This document shows positions 35,131 through 43,655 of a DNA stretch of 64,000 nt, one piece after another. Each line of letters begins with the position of its first letter. Positions within the stretch are counted from its first letter, which is position 1. The position numbers and the translations under genes were made by a program. The notes under the pieces are model-generated. The model did no database searches. It saw only the letters and a program-made list of their open reading frames with translations, and was not told the DNA's origin. This stretch comes from an uncultured bacterium (lineage in GTDB: Bacteria; Desulfobacterota; Desulfobaccia; Desulfobaccales; 0-14-0-80-60-11), in NCBI GenBank assembly GCA_937943575.1, contig CALEAV010000008.1, positions 1 through 64,000 on the forward strand, given 5' to 3'.

Positions 35131-36834
35131 ATGCGGCGCAAGGTCTGGCAACTGATCCCGGAGCGGCCGGAGCAGGTGGCCCGGGTGAGCGCCCGCCATG
35201 GCTTGCCCCGGCTGGTGGCCCGGCTGCTGGTGAACCGGGGGCTGGTGAGCGAAGAGGAGCTCCTGGCCTATCTGGAGCCCTCCCTCACCCGCCTGAGCTC
35301 GCCCTTTGACCTGTCGGACCTGGATCGGGCGGCGGCCCGGCTGGCCCGGGCGGTGCAGCGCCGGGAGCCGGTTTTGGTTTATGGCGACTACGACGCCGAC
35401 GGCCTCACCGCCACCGCCCTGGTGGCCGGCTTCCTCACCGCCTTGGGGGTGCCCGTCACCACCTACGTGCCGGACCGCCTCACCGAGGGCTACGGCCTCA
35501 ACCTCGGCGCCCTGGCGCGGCTCGCCCCCCGGGGCCGGCTGCTGGTGACGGTGGACTGCGGCATCAGCGACCGGGAGGAAGTGGCCTGGGCGCAACGGCG
35601 GGGCCTGGAGGTGATCGTCACCGACCACCACGAGGTGCCCGAAGAATTGCCCCCGGCCCTGGCCGTGGTCAACCCCAAGCGGGTGCCCGGCCATCCCTTC
35701 GGCCTTTTGGCCGGCGTGGGGGTGGCCCTGCTTTTGACCCTGGGAGTGCGGGCAGAGCTGCGTCGCCGGGGCTGGTTTGAGCGCCGGCCCGAACCCAATC
35801 TGAGAAATTACCTGGACCTGGTGGCCCTGGGCACCGCCGCCGACGTGGTGCCGGTGGTGGGGGAAAACCGCATCCTGGTGCGCCAGGGCCTCCGGGTGAT
35901 GGAGGAGACCCGGCGCCCGGGACTCCTGGCCTTGAAGGAGGTGGCGGGGCTGAACGGCCGCCACGTCTCCTTCCGGGATCTGGCCTTCCGGCTGGCCCCC
36001 CGCCTCAACGCTGCCGGCCGCCTGGGGCAGGCCTTGGGCGCCCTGGCCCTCCTCACCGCCCCGGAGATAGGTCAGGCCCGCCTCCAGGCCCGGGAGCTCA
36101 ATCTCCTGAACCGCCGGCGGCAGAACCTGGAGGATCAGGTTCTCCAGGAGGCCTGGGAGGTGATCCGCACCCAGGGGCTGATTCGGCGGCCGCTGATAGT
36201 GGCCGCCGGCGCCGGCTGGCACCCGGGGGTGCTGGGCATCGCCGCCGCCCGCCTGACGGAGGATTTGGGACGGCCGGTGGCCCTGGTGAGCCTGGCGGGC
36301 GGCCAGGGCCGGGGGTCAGCCCGCTCCATCCCCGCCTTCCATCTCTTTGCCGCCCTGTCCACCTGCCGCCATCTGCTGGTGAAGTATGGCGGGCACGCCG
36401 CCGCCGCCGGTTTTCTGGTGCCGGCGGAGCATCTCCCCGCCTTGCAGGCGGGCCTGGAGGCGGCCTTTGAGGCGCAGGTGGGCCGGGAGCCGCCGCCCCC
36501 CACCCTGGAGGTGGATGCCGAGGTGAACCTGGAGGAGCTGGATGAAGAATTTTTTGCCCACCTGGAGCTTCTCCGGCCCTTCGGGCCCGGCAACCCGGAG
36601 CCGGTGCTGGTGAGCCGCCGGGTGCGCTGCCTGGATCTCCGGGTGGTGAACGACCGGCATCTGAAGCTGAAGCTGGCGCAGGGGGATTGTCTGAAGGAGG
36701 TCATATTCTTTGACGGGGCCGGCCAGGCCCTGGGGGGAGGGGAGCTGGAGGTGGCCTTCAGCCCCCGGGTGAGCTATTTCCAGGGAAGACTGGTGCCCGA
36801 ATATCACCTGGTGGACTGGAGCCGGGTGGCCTGA
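35131..36834 (+). CDS. recJ: Single-strand DNA exonuclease RecJ
   Basis: A 567-residue DHH-family 5'-3' exonuclease used in recombination and mismatch repair. The motifs run VYGDYDADGLTATALV, VDCGISD, VTDHHEVPE, and AARLTEDLGRPVALVS, followed by RSARSIPAFHL-type substrate block (GSARSIPAFHLF) and KYGGHAAAAGF in DHHA1, then an OB fold. The length is normal. GGGAGCAGGG lies before ATG 35131. ssb follows directly in the same direction, fitting the known RecJ-SSB interaction. Confidence 0.96.
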   Translation: MRRKVWQLIPERPEQVARVSARHGLPRLVARLLVNRGLVSEEELLAYLEPSLTRLSSPFDLSDLDRAAARLARAVQRREPVLVYGDYDADGLTATALVAGFLTALGVPVTTYVPDRLTEGYGLNLGALARLAPRGRLLVTVDCGISDREEVAWAQRRGLEVIVTDHHEVPEELPPALAVVNPKRVPGHPFGLLAGVGVALLLTLGVRAELRRRGWFERRPEPNLRNYLDLVALGTAADVVPVVGENRILVRQGLRVMEETRRPGLLALKEVAGLNGRHVSFRDLAFRLAPRLNAAGRLGQALGALALLTAPEIGQARLQARELNLLNRRRQNLEDQVLQEAWEVIRTQGLIRRPLIVAAGAGWHPGVLGIAAARLTEDLGRPVALVSLAGGQGRGSARSIPAFHLFAALSTCRHLLVKYGGHAAAAGFLVPAEHLPALQAGLEAAFEAQVGREPPPPTLEVDAEVNLEELDEEFFAHLELLRPFGPGNPEPVLVSRRVRCLDLRVVNDRHLKLKLAQGDCLKEVIFFDGAGQALGGGELEVAFSPRVSYFQGRLVPEYHLVDWSRVA

Positions 36835-36933
36835 CCGGCCGCCCGCCGGTGAGGTTTGTGAGAAATCGCACTTGCTCCCGGCTCGTTTCTGTGATATGCA
36901 CAGGGGCAGTCTTCAGGCCCCATGGGAGGGGAC

Positions 36934-37338
36934 ATGGCAGGCGTCAACCGCGTCATCCTGGTGGGCCATTTGGGCGCCGATCCGGAGTTACGGTACACCG
37001 CCGGCGGCACCGCGGTGGCCAAATTCCGCCTCGCCACCACCGAGACCTTCACCGACCGCAACGGCCAGAAGCAGGAACGCACCGAGTGGCACCGCGTCAC
37101 CGCCTGGGGCAAGCTGGCGGAGATCTGCGGCCAGTATCTGGCCAAAGGCCGGCTGGTCTATATTGAGGGCCGCATCCGCTCCGACACCTGGGAGCAGGAG
37201 GGGGTCAAACGCTACTCCTACGAGATTGTGGCCGATAATATGAAGATGCTGGGCGGCGGCCGGGGCGCCGAACCCCGGGAGGCCGAACCGGAGTGGCGCC
37301 AACCGGAGACGCCGTCGGAGGACGACATCCCCTTTTAG
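36934..37338 (+). CDS. ssb: Single-stranded DNA-binding protein
   Basis: A 134-residue SSB. The OB fold opens GVNRVILVGHLGADPELRYT and contains TEWHRVTAWGKLAEICGQYL. After a Gly/Glu/Pro linker the protein ends EDDIPF, the acidic tip with terminal Phe that recruits RecJ, PriA and other partners. GGGAGGGGAC is upstream of ATG 36934. The adjacent recJ suggests co-expression of enzyme and loading platform. Confidence 0.97.
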   Translation: MAGVNRVILVGHLGADPELRYTAGGTAVAKFRLATTETFTDRNGQKQERTEWHRVTAWGKLAEICGQYLAKGRLVYIEGRIRSDTWEQEGVKRYSYEIVADNMKMLGGGRGAEPREAEPEWRQPETPSEDDIPF

Positions 37339-37448
37339 CCGGGAGGAAACGGAGCGTTCCGGGAAGGGGGGCCATGAGTGCCCCGAAAGGCGCAGACCCG
37401 CTGCCAACCGGTGAACGTCCGCTTTGCTCCAGCCGATGAGCAACCCAG

Positions 37449-38102
37449 ATGAGACCGATGCCCGCACCTGAGCTCCGGGAGCGCCTCAGCGCCCTGCTGG
37501 AGGAAGCCGACTATGCCGGAGTGATCCGGCTGGCCGCCCGGGAAAAGGCGGTGGTGCGCCTGCTGCTGCAATATCTCTATGACCCGGAGGACCTGCTGCA
37601 TTGGCGCGCCCTGGAGGGCTTGGGGCATGTGGCCGCGGCCCATCCCGACCAGGTCAAGAAGGTCATCGGCCGCCTCCTGTGGCTCCTCAATGAAGATTCC
37701 GCCAGCGTGGGCTGGGGGGCCGCCGCGGCCTTGGGGGAGATCGGCCGGCACAACCTGGCGGTGGTCCAGGACATCATCCCCATGTTCTGCGGCTTCCTGG
37801 AGGAGGAGTTCTCCCGGGCCCCCATGCTCTGGGGGGTGGGGCGGCTGGCGGCGGTGCACCCCGAGGCGCTGGCGGAAGTGGGGCCCTATGTGGTGCCCTG
37901 TCTTCAGGATGCCGACCCCCAGGTGCGGGCCCTGGCGGCTTGGTGCGCCGGGAGGCTGCATCTGGACTCAGCCCGGGAGGCCCTGGCGGCCCTCACCGGG
38001 GATGCCAGCCATTTCCGCCTCTACGATGGGGGGAATTTCCGCCGGACCACCGTGGGGGATTTGGCCCGGGAGGCTTTGGAGTTGCTGACCACCAGGTCCT
38101 GA
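37449..38102 (+). CDS. HEAT-repeat protein
   Basis: A 217-residue protein made of alpha-alpha repeats: LHWRALEGLGHVAAAHPDQV, GWGAAAALGEIGRHNL, APMLWGVGRLAAVHPEAL and VRALAAWCAGRLHLDSA are successive HEAT/PBS-lyase-like repeats, each of about 38 residues. Such proteins are scaffolds rather than enzymes. It resembles short HEAT proteins widespread in sulfate reducers, though I cannot name the family for certain. The start could be ATG 37449 or 37458; no strong ribosome site is visible. Confidence 0.8.
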   Translation: MRPMPAPELRERLSALLEEADYAGVIRLAAREKAVVRLLLQYLYDPEDLLHWRALEGLGHVAAAHPDQVKKVIGRLLWLLNEDSASVGWGAAAALGEIGRHNLAVVQDIIPMFCGFLEEEFSRAPMLWGVGRLAAVHPEALAEVGPYVVPCLQDADPQVRALAAWCAGRLHLDSAREALAALTGDASHFRLYDGGNFRRTTVGDLAREALELLTTRS

Positions 38103-38156
38103 GCACAGGGCCGGAGACCGACGGACACGATTTCACTTCTGAGAGAGGGTGACAGC

Positions 38157-38315
38157 ATGGGAACGGTTCTTTTCGGGCTGGTATGTTTCATCGCCGGAGC
38201 ACTGGTGGGGGTGAAGTATCCTGATCAGGTCAACAGCGCCGTGGACAAAAGCAAAAAGCTCTACTGCGACCTGAAAGACAAACTGATGAAAAAGCAGGCC
38301 CCCCCGGAGGCTTGA
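38157..38315 (+). CDS. 52-residue membrane-anchored small protein
   Basis: MGTVLFGLVCFIAGALVGVK is an N-terminal transmembrane helix, followed by a Lys-rich amphipathic tail (DKSKKLYCDLKDKLMKKQ). GAGAGAGGGTGA provides a strong ribosome site, and a terminator-like hairpin follows the stop, so this short frame is very likely a real gene. It resembles YtxH-like single-helix proteins. Function unknown. Confidence 0.75.
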   Translation: MGTVLFGLVCFIAGALVGVKYPDQVNSAVDKSKKLYCDLKDKLMKKQAPPEA

Positions 38316-38336
38316 GGATCCGCAGGCATCAGCTCA

Positions 38337-38369
38337 GGGGCGATGGGCCGGATTGCCTGTCGCCCTTTT
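38337..38369 (+). terminator. Terminator-like hairpin after the 52-residue protein gene
   Basis: GGGCGA (38338-38343) pairs with TCGCCC (38360-38365), followed by TTTT. It lies 22 bases beyond the stop of the small membrane protein gene. Confidence 0.5.
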
Positions 38370-38549
38370 GCCTTCCCCCCGCCCCGGGAGAGGGGCCAGA
38401 GTGCGGCCATGACCACTGCGTGGGGGAGGGTGGTCCGGGGAGGGGCGCCCTGAGCCTCCCCCCGTTTGCCATATGACGGAAAATTACAGGCGGGAATTGT
38501 GAGGGCGGCCGGGAGAGGGCCGGCCTCTTCTCCACCCGGGGCCTGCATC

Positions 38550-39323
38550 TCAGGGGCGGGGGGCGCCGCTTAAGGCAATGACCGCCCCGTGGCGGCCGGT
38601 CGTGCGTTCCCGGCGGTAGGAGTAAAAATCCTCCGGGAGGCAGCGGGTACAGAGCCGGGCGCACTCAATCCGGCCAGGAGGAACGCCGGCGGCGGCCAAC
38701 TGGTCGGTGCTCAGCCGCCAGAGGTCGAAATACCCGGGGCGCACCTGATAGTCCCACAGCTCCCGGGGGAATTCCCGCCGATAATTGACAAATTCGGCGC
38801 AGCAGGGCCCCAGCCCCGGACCGATGGCGGCATGGAGGTCCTCCGGCCGGCAGCCGAATTCGACCTTCAGAAGCCGCACCGCCCGCCCCAGGACGTCCTG
38901 CACCTGGCCCCGCCAGCCGCAGTGCACATTGGCCGCCACCTGCCGCCCGGGATCATAGAGCATCACCGCCTGGCAGTCCGCCCCGGCGATGAGCAGCCCC
39001 AGCCCGGGACGGGTGGTGAGGAGGATGTCCGCGGTCTCCGGAGGCTGGCCGGCGGGGAGGGGCCCCTCGATGACTGCCGCCCCCAGCCCGTGCACCTGGC
39101 GAGCGCTCCTCAGCGTTGTCAGCCCCAGGGCGGCGGCCAGGCGGCGGCGGTTTTCTCGCACCGCCCCGGGGTCGTCCCCCACCCCGAAGCTGATGTTCAG
39201 GGAGGCAAAAGCCCCCCGGCTGACGCCGCCCTGCCGGGTGAACACCGCATGGCGCACCCCGGGCAGCGCCGCCAGCCGGGGAAAGAGGTAGTATTTCACC
39301 CCATGGGAATGGCCCACCTGCAT
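38550..39323 (-). CDS. pgeF: Peptidoglycan editing factor / multicopper polyphenol oxidase-like (PgeF, YfiH)
   Basis: A 257-residue member of the YfiH/PgeF family, which removes wrongly incorporated amino acids from peptidoglycan precursors in E. coli; some relatives have laccase-like or purine nucleoside activity. The family block GVRHAVFTRQGGVSRGAFASLN leads the fold, and metal ligands are in VHGLG, AGADCQAVM and NVHCGWRG. GGAGGGTGAGG precedes ATG 39323, which I prefer over GTG 39347. It stands alone on the minus strand. Confidence 0.92.
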   Translation of the reverse strand: MQVGHSHGVKYYLFPRLAALPGVRHAVFTRQGGVSRGAFASLNISFGVGDDPGAVRENRRRLAAALGLTTLRSARQVHGLGAAVIEGPLPAGQPPETADILLTTRPGLGLLIAGADCQAVMLYDPGRQVAANVHCGWRGQVQDVLGRAVRLLKVEFGCRPEDLHAAIGPGLGPCCAEFVNYRREFPRELWDYQVRPGYFDLWRLSTDQLAAAGVPPGRIECARLCTRCLPEDFYSYRRERTTGRHGAVIALSGAPRP

Positions 39324-40137
39324 CTGCCTCACCCTCCGGGCCAGCACTGTATCACAGCCTCAAGGCTCCGGAAAGACCGCCGGCGGCCCTGACCCTTCCC
39401 CGGCCGAGGCGGCACTCCGGCCCTCCGAAGGATGAACCGGATGCGTCACTTCTCCCTGTTCCCCTCATCCAGCCCCTGGGCTGGGAAGGGCCGGGCGGGC
39501 AACTGCCGGCCGCCTCTGCCGTGGCCGGCCTCATCGTGACAGGCGGCTGCCCCACGTGGGCGGGAGGGCCGCCGCCCCTCTCCTCGGCCGGTCATGGCCC
39601 TGATCCGGACTGCCCGGCCCGGGGGTCCCCCATCCGGGCTGCAGTCTGGGAGCCCGGCTCCCGGCCCGCCTGCCGGGGTGCTGGGTGGGGCCTCTGCCCC
39701 GCCAGGCCGTCGGCTGCCGGGAAGCTGAGCCCACCCCGGCCGGCCCGGCTCATCCGGCCTTCGCGGGTCTTTCGGGGCGTTCTCCGGTGTTCGGGCGGCG
39801 TGGCCGGGGGGGGCCCCCCCTGCCGCCAGGCCTTCAGGCTCCGGCCGCCCGGAGGCGCCGGTTGAGGCCCCCGGGATTGGTGGGCCTGCGGTTCGACAAC
39901 CATGCCGGGCCCGGCGATGCGGCCCGCCGGCTCCGGGCCGATGCCGTGAGGGCCTTGGGGACTGCGGGGCGGAGGCCGCTGGCCTCCTCGCTGACGCCCG
40001 GCGCCGGGTCCCGGAAGTGGGCCGGTGGTGCCGACATTTTTGGGCAATTTTTGCCGCCCCACCGGCGGCAGCGCCCCCTGCACCGGGCTGTCCCCCGGTG
40101 GAAGGGCCTTCACCGAAGTGGCATTAAAATTGAATGT
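39324..40137. other. GC-rich intergenic region without a supportable gene
   Basis: About 800 bases of very GC-rich, simple-composition DNA between pgeF and a small plus-strand gene. Several open frames cross it (for example part of 39685-40368 plus), but they are Gly/Pro/Arg-rich, lack ribosome sites and overlap on both strands. A TAAAAT box at 40125-40130 may be the -10 of the following gene. Nothing else recognised. Confidence 0.5.
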
Positions 40138-40161
40138 CCCCCGAAAAAAATCTCTCGGGGG
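40138..40161 (+). promoter_or_regulatory. Hairpin that includes the ribosome site of the next gene
   Basis: CCCCCGA (40138-40144) and TCGGGGG (40155-40161) form a 7-base stem with an A-rich loop. The right arm is the start of the GGGGGAAG ribosome site for the ATG at 40168. In the folded mRNA the site would be hidden, so translation could be gated by temperature, a protein or another RNA. Confidence 0.45.
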
Positions 40162-40167
40162 AAGACG

Positions 40168-40368
40168 ATGAAACGCAACAAACGCACGGTGGTTTTGGCC
40201 CATGAGGACCTGAACCCGCTCACTGAGCACATCCTGGCCACCATGGGCCGGGAAGGCAGTGTCATCCGTCGCCGCCTGAAGAATTTTTACCGGGAGCGGG
40301 CCCGCAACCGCGATCTCAGCCTCAGCTCCGAGACAGAGGCGCCAGCCCTGGAAACCTCTGCCGCCTGA
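40168..40368 (+). CDS. 66-residue basic protein of unknown function
   Basis: MKRNKRTVVLAHEDLNPLTE begins a small, basic, soluble protein with an Arg-rich helix (RRRLKNFYRERARNRD) and an acidic Ser/Thr/Ala tail. GGGGGAAG is six bases upstream of the ATG. It might bind nucleic acid, judged only from charge. No family recognised. The longer frame upstream of this ATG is low-complexity and not believed. Confidence 0.7.
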   Translation: MKRNKRTVVLAHEDLNPLTEHILATMGREGSVIRRRLKNFYRERARNRDLSLSSETEAPALETSAA

Positions 40369-40697
40369 CGCCGGCTGCAGGAGGAAATCCCCAGGCTCAT
40401 GCCCCCGGCCTGGGCCTTCGGGCGCCCCTCAGGGGAAGCTCGTCATTCGGGCTATTTGCCTGCCGGTGTGGTTGACCCCGTCCTCCGCGGGCATTATAGT
40501 GCAGGTAGCGGGTGTAGAGAGGCGCTAGGGCGGGGGTGCAGAGGGCAGTCTGGCCGGCCCGGACCAGCGGCGGGACAGGCCCCGAGGGGTCCGGCCCCCT
40601 GGCTCCCCGGGGCACGGCGGCCACAGGCACCTCAATTCAGGACGGCCACATCAGTTCAGGGCGGCGGATCCTTTCCCCCTCCCGCCGGAAGGAGATT

Positions 40698-41117
40698 ATG
40701 GGGCATTTCGGGATTCTGGTCATGGTTCTGTGCCTGCTGGCGGGTTGTGGGGAGACGGTGCTCACCCAGTGGCCCCGGGAACGCATCTTCCAGGCCTACT
40801 TCCGCCTGCAGGAGGTCCGTCCGGGGATGAGCCGGGCGGAGGTGGAGGGCCTCATGGGGCCCCCCCAGGTCATGGAAGAGGGTGACTACCGGGGCGGACA
40901 TTTCGTCTTCCTCTTTTACCGCACCCACAACATGGATTATGAGGGCAGCAACACCGTCCGGGGTGGGTTTACGCCCCTCATCTTCCAGGACAACCGCCTG
41001 GTGGGGCTGGGGAGGCGGGATTATTTCCGGGCCACGGATCGCCCCTGGATCGAGGATGCCCCGGCCCCGTCCGGGGGGCAGCAGGGCCTGCCCGGCCCCT
41101 GGCAGCGCTCCTGGTGA
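40698..41117 (+). CDS. Small lipoprotein (DUF3192/SmpA-like fold)
   Basis: A 139-residue lipoprotein. The signal ILVMVLCLLAGC ends in a lipobox LLAG/C. The mature domain contains FRLQEVRPGMSRAEVEGLMGPPQVME, which is the two-helix start of a BLIP/SmpA-like fold, and a FVFLFYRTHNMDYEG strand. Small lipoproteins of this fold often support envelope assembly; no partner is nearby. GGAAGGAGATT precedes ATG 40698, a strong ribosome site. The 330 bases upstream (40369-40697) hold no supported gene. Confidence 0.85.
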   Translation: MGHFGILVMVLCLLAGCGETVLTQWPRERIFQAYFRLQEVRPGMSRAEVEGLMGPPQVMEEGDYRGGHFVFLFYRTHNMDYEGSNTVRGGFTPLIFQDNRLVGLGRRDYFRATDRPWIEDAPAPSGGQQGLPGPWQRSW

Positions 41118-41522
41118 GGGGGCCTGCGACTCCGGTGGCCGCCCGGCGGTCGAGGGAGGACCGGGCCTCTACCCGGGTGAACTTCACCTTGCGGTTCAGC
41201 CGCAGGCTCCTCCGGCCGGGGGGCCGGCCCGCTTCCGGCTGAATGCCTGAAGCAGCTGACGGCGCCCCCGGTGGAAACGTGCGCCCAGAAGTGTTCGGGC
41301 GGTCCCCCGGACCTGATGGAGGTTCCGGCTGCCGGGCTGGCCCCCGTGCCCGGGGACCCTGAGGCCGGACCGGCAATCCCTCGCCCCGGAGAGGGCCGGC
41401 GGTCACCTGTCCCCGTCAGCACCGCCATGGGGTCGCGGCCGGCGTTCGGCAGCTGGTGCCGGAAAGGAGCGGCAGTCCCTGTTTACCCCAGCACCCCTCC
41501 GGTCAACCGGCTGGAAAAGTTT

Positions 41523-41540
41523 TGTTTCAGGAATGAAACA
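41523..41540. promoter_or_regulatory. Perfect palindrome upstream of a sigma-54 site
   Basis: TGTTTCA-GGAA-TGAAACA, a 7-base perfect inverted repeat about 190 bases upstream of the sigma-54 site at 41729. The form fits a dimeric activator-binding site, though no protein is identified. Confidence 0.35.
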
Positions 41541-41641
41541 CTTGTTCTCCGGCGTGGCCCGGACCCGGATCAGATCCACCGCCCTCCCCCTGCCGGCCTG
41601 CTTCCAAGCCTAGACTTTCGCCCCTCCCCTTAGGCCCTGTG

Positions 41642-41665
41642 CCTGCAAGTATGGGTCTTTGCAGG
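41642..41665. promoter_or_regulatory. Candidate upstream activator site
   Basis: CCTGCAA (41642-41648) and TTGCAGG (41659-41665) form an inverted repeat centred about 77 bases before the -24 element of the sigma-54 site, a usual distance for an enhancer-binding protein. Confidence 0.4.
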
Positions 41666-41728
41666 ATTTTCACATCCATTTGCAGCAGGTCGCATAGGCT
41701 TGGCCTTCCCCCTCCCCTTGTTCTTCTC

Positions 41729-41744
41729 TGGCACAAAAGATGCA
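41729..41744 (+). promoter_or_regulatory. Sigma-54 (RpoN) promoter
   Basis: TGGCAC-AAAAG-ATGCA matches the consensus TGGCAC-N5-TTGCA at all but one position, with the required ten bases between the GG (-24) and GC (-12). Transcription would begin near 41755 and reach a 34-residue peptide gene at 41837. Confidence 0.65.
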
Positions 41745-41836
41745 AAAATCCTGGCTGACATACGGGACGCATCAGTCACGGGAAGTCTTTAAGGACCGTG
41801 CGGGGCTGAGATTATGGCCCGGGAAGGGAAAGAGCC

Positions 41837-41941
41837 ATGCTGACCTTCGGCTTCTATGGATTTCTGCTGCTGTGCGAGGGGGCGGCGGTGATCCTGCTCA
41901 CCCTGGCCCTGATCCATAAACTTCGGAGCCTCAGGGAATAG
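41837..41941 (+). CDS. 34-residue single-helix membrane peptide
   Basis: MLTFGFYGFLLLCEGAAVIL and LTLALIHKL form one transmembrane helix with a charged C-terminal tail (HKLRSLRE). GGGAAGGGAAAGAG lies just upstream of the ATG, and the sigma-54 site is about 90 bases before. Its size would exclude it from most annotations. A Cys-Glu pair in the helix centre is unusual. Function unknown; partners could include a transporter or sensor kinase. Confidence 0.55.
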   Translation: MLTFGFYGFLLLCEGAAVILLTLALIHKLRSLRE

Positions 41942-41971
41942 AAACCCTGGTGGTTTCGGGAGATGCACAAA

Positions 41972-42074
41972 GGCGGCCGCGCCTCTTGGGCGGCTAAAAG
42001 CAAAAGACTCTACGCCCTGGTCACCCGGGAGAAGTGGGCACGCAGGGGGCCGCGGCCCCTGGGCGGCTTAAAGG
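41972..42074. repeat. Two related 29-30 base GC-rich repeats
   Basis: GGCCGCG[CG]C...TGGGCGGCT[AT]AAAG occurs at 41972-42000 and 42045-42074, 73 bases apart with several differences. Both lie in the 430-base non-coding gap between the membrane peptide gene and the minus-strand E1-like operon. Confidence 0.4.
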
Positions 42075-42371
42075 CCTGCCCGGGCCGGCCTTTGAAGTTT
42101 CCTGGGAGTCCGGGGGGTTTGGGTTCAAAAACGGGGCCAGCCGCAGGGAGGACCCAGCCAGACGGCTGAAGATACCCCCCCGCCGGCTGATGGAGACCGG
42201 CCACCCCCGGCTCGTCGAGGCACGGATCCAACCCGATGGCCGAAGAGGACCTATCCCAGGCCAAGGCTGGCATACCCGGGGAAATCCCGGGTCGGGGCCG
42301 GCTGAGTTCCTCGGGACTAAGGGGGTGTCTCATCCCAACCTGAGGGGAAGTGGAGGGGGCTGTCGGCGGGC

Positions 42372-43655
42372 TCACGCCGCCAGACGCCCCCGCTCATAGA
42401 AGACCGGAGGTGGGGGCAGCCCCGCCAGGGCCTGGCGGCCGGCCCGCACCATCAGCCCGCCGATGATGAGGTTGGTCATGATCACCGCCGGGTCCGGCTG
42501 ATAGACGCAGGCTTCCCGGGTCCGCCGGGCCTCCTGCCGCTCCCGGGCGGCCACGATCTCCTGAAGCCCCAGGAGTTCTGCCGGCGTGGGGCCGCCTTCA
42601 GCCGGATGGTAGACCACCACCTGGCCCGCCTCCACCCCGGCGCCGCCGCTCACCAGGATCGTCCCCTGGCGCCGGCAGGCCTCGCTTAAGATCACCCGGG
42701 TCTCGAAATTGTCCACGCAGTCGAACACCGCGGCGTAAGGGGCGAGATCGGTGGCCGCGGTGTACGCCTCCACCCGGCCTTCGGCCTCGGCCCCGTAAAG
42801 CTCCTGGAGGCGCCGGGCCAGAGTCAGGGCCTTGCTCTGCCCCACGGCGTCATAAAAGAGGATCTGCCGGTTGAGGTTGGTGGTCTCAATGGCGTCCGGG
42901 TCCATCACCACCAAGCGGTCGAGGCCGGACCACACCAGCCCCAGGGCCACCATGTTGCCCAGCGCCCCGGCTCCGATGATCAGGAGGGGTTTCCCAGGGG
43001 CGGCGGCACGGTTCGCCGCCGGCAGCACCACAAGGGGGCCCGGCGCCGCCCGGCCCATGAGCCGGTTTTTCACCTCCTCCAGGGCCAGTCCCGCCAGGAT
43101 GAGGGCCAGGGCCGCATCTTCCGGGGCGGGACGGGGGAAGCTGAAGCCGGGCACCACCTCGGCAAGCTCCCGGGTCTCCCGGCCAGGCACACAGGTGAGA
43201 AAGCGGGCCTCCAGGGCTTCAGGCGATCCGGTTATCAGGGCCCGCACCACCGGCACCCCTGCCCGGCGCCCCGCCTCCACCAGAATCTTGGTGGCCAGAC
43301 CGTAGCGGCTTAAGTCCACCAGCACCTGGCAGCCGGCAAAGACCCGGGCCACGGCGGGGTGGGTGCACCAGCCCTCCAGATGGGCCAGGGAAAAATCCGG
43401 GTTGAGGCGGCGGGCCGCAGTAAGGAGGCGGGGTTCCAGGGCCGGCGCCACCACGGTGAGGCGGTTAAGCCCCAAGGCCGCCGCCCCCGTCACCACCAAG
43501 GCAGTCAGGAGGTCCCCCTCCCCCACCACCCCCACCCGGGCCTGAGAGAGGAGCTCCTGGCGCCAGCCGGGGATGCGCAGCTGCCGGTCCAGGCGTTCAG
43601 AGAAGCGGGTCGCTCTCCCCCCCACGGCCTGCTCATCCGGAACCGGTGCCCTCAT
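42372..43655 (-). CDS. Tandem ThiF/E1-like protein (ubiquitin-activating-enzyme-like)
   Basis: A 427-residue protein with two Rossmann ThiF-like domains. The C-terminal one (about 220-427) appears active: nucleotide loop GAGALG (228-233), Asp pair in MDPD, NLNRQ (260-264), K275, and D315 in FDCVDNFETR; C383 in EACVYQPDPAVIMTNLIIGG is the likely catalytic Cys. The two zinc CxxC pairs of MoeB are missing. The N-terminal domain (about 35-145) keeps the fold but has a degenerate loop (GEGDLL). E1 enzymes adenylate the C-terminal Gly of ubiquitin-like proteins; here the JAB, ClpX-like and Gly-Gly-ending neighbours support that. Start ATG 43655 with GGGGGGAGC. Last gene of the operon. Confidence 0.9.
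   Translation of the reverse strand: MRAPVPDEQAVGGRATRFSERLDRQLRIPGWRQELLSQARVGVVGEGDLLTALVVTGAAALGLNRLTVVAPALEPRLLTAARRLNPDFSLAHLEGWCTHPAVARVFAGCQVLVDLSRYGLATKILVEAGRRAGVPVVRALITGSPEALEARFLTCVPGRETRELAEVVPGFSFPRPAPEDAALALILAGLALEEVKNRLMGRAAPGPLVVLPAANRAAAPGKPLLIIGAGALGNMVALGLVWSGLDRLVVMDPDAIETTNLNRQILFYDAVGQSKALTLARRLQELYGAEAEGRVEAYTAATDLAPYAAVFDCVDNFETRVILSEACRRQGTILVSGGAGVEAGQVVVYHPAEGGPTPAELLGLQEIVAARERQEARRTREACVYQPDPAVIMTNLIIGGLMVRAGRQALAGLPPPPVFYERGRLAA

Noticed and set aside
36934-38102. Phage or plasmid origin for the ssb region
   Set aside because: Composition matches the surroundings and no replication or phage genes are adjacent.
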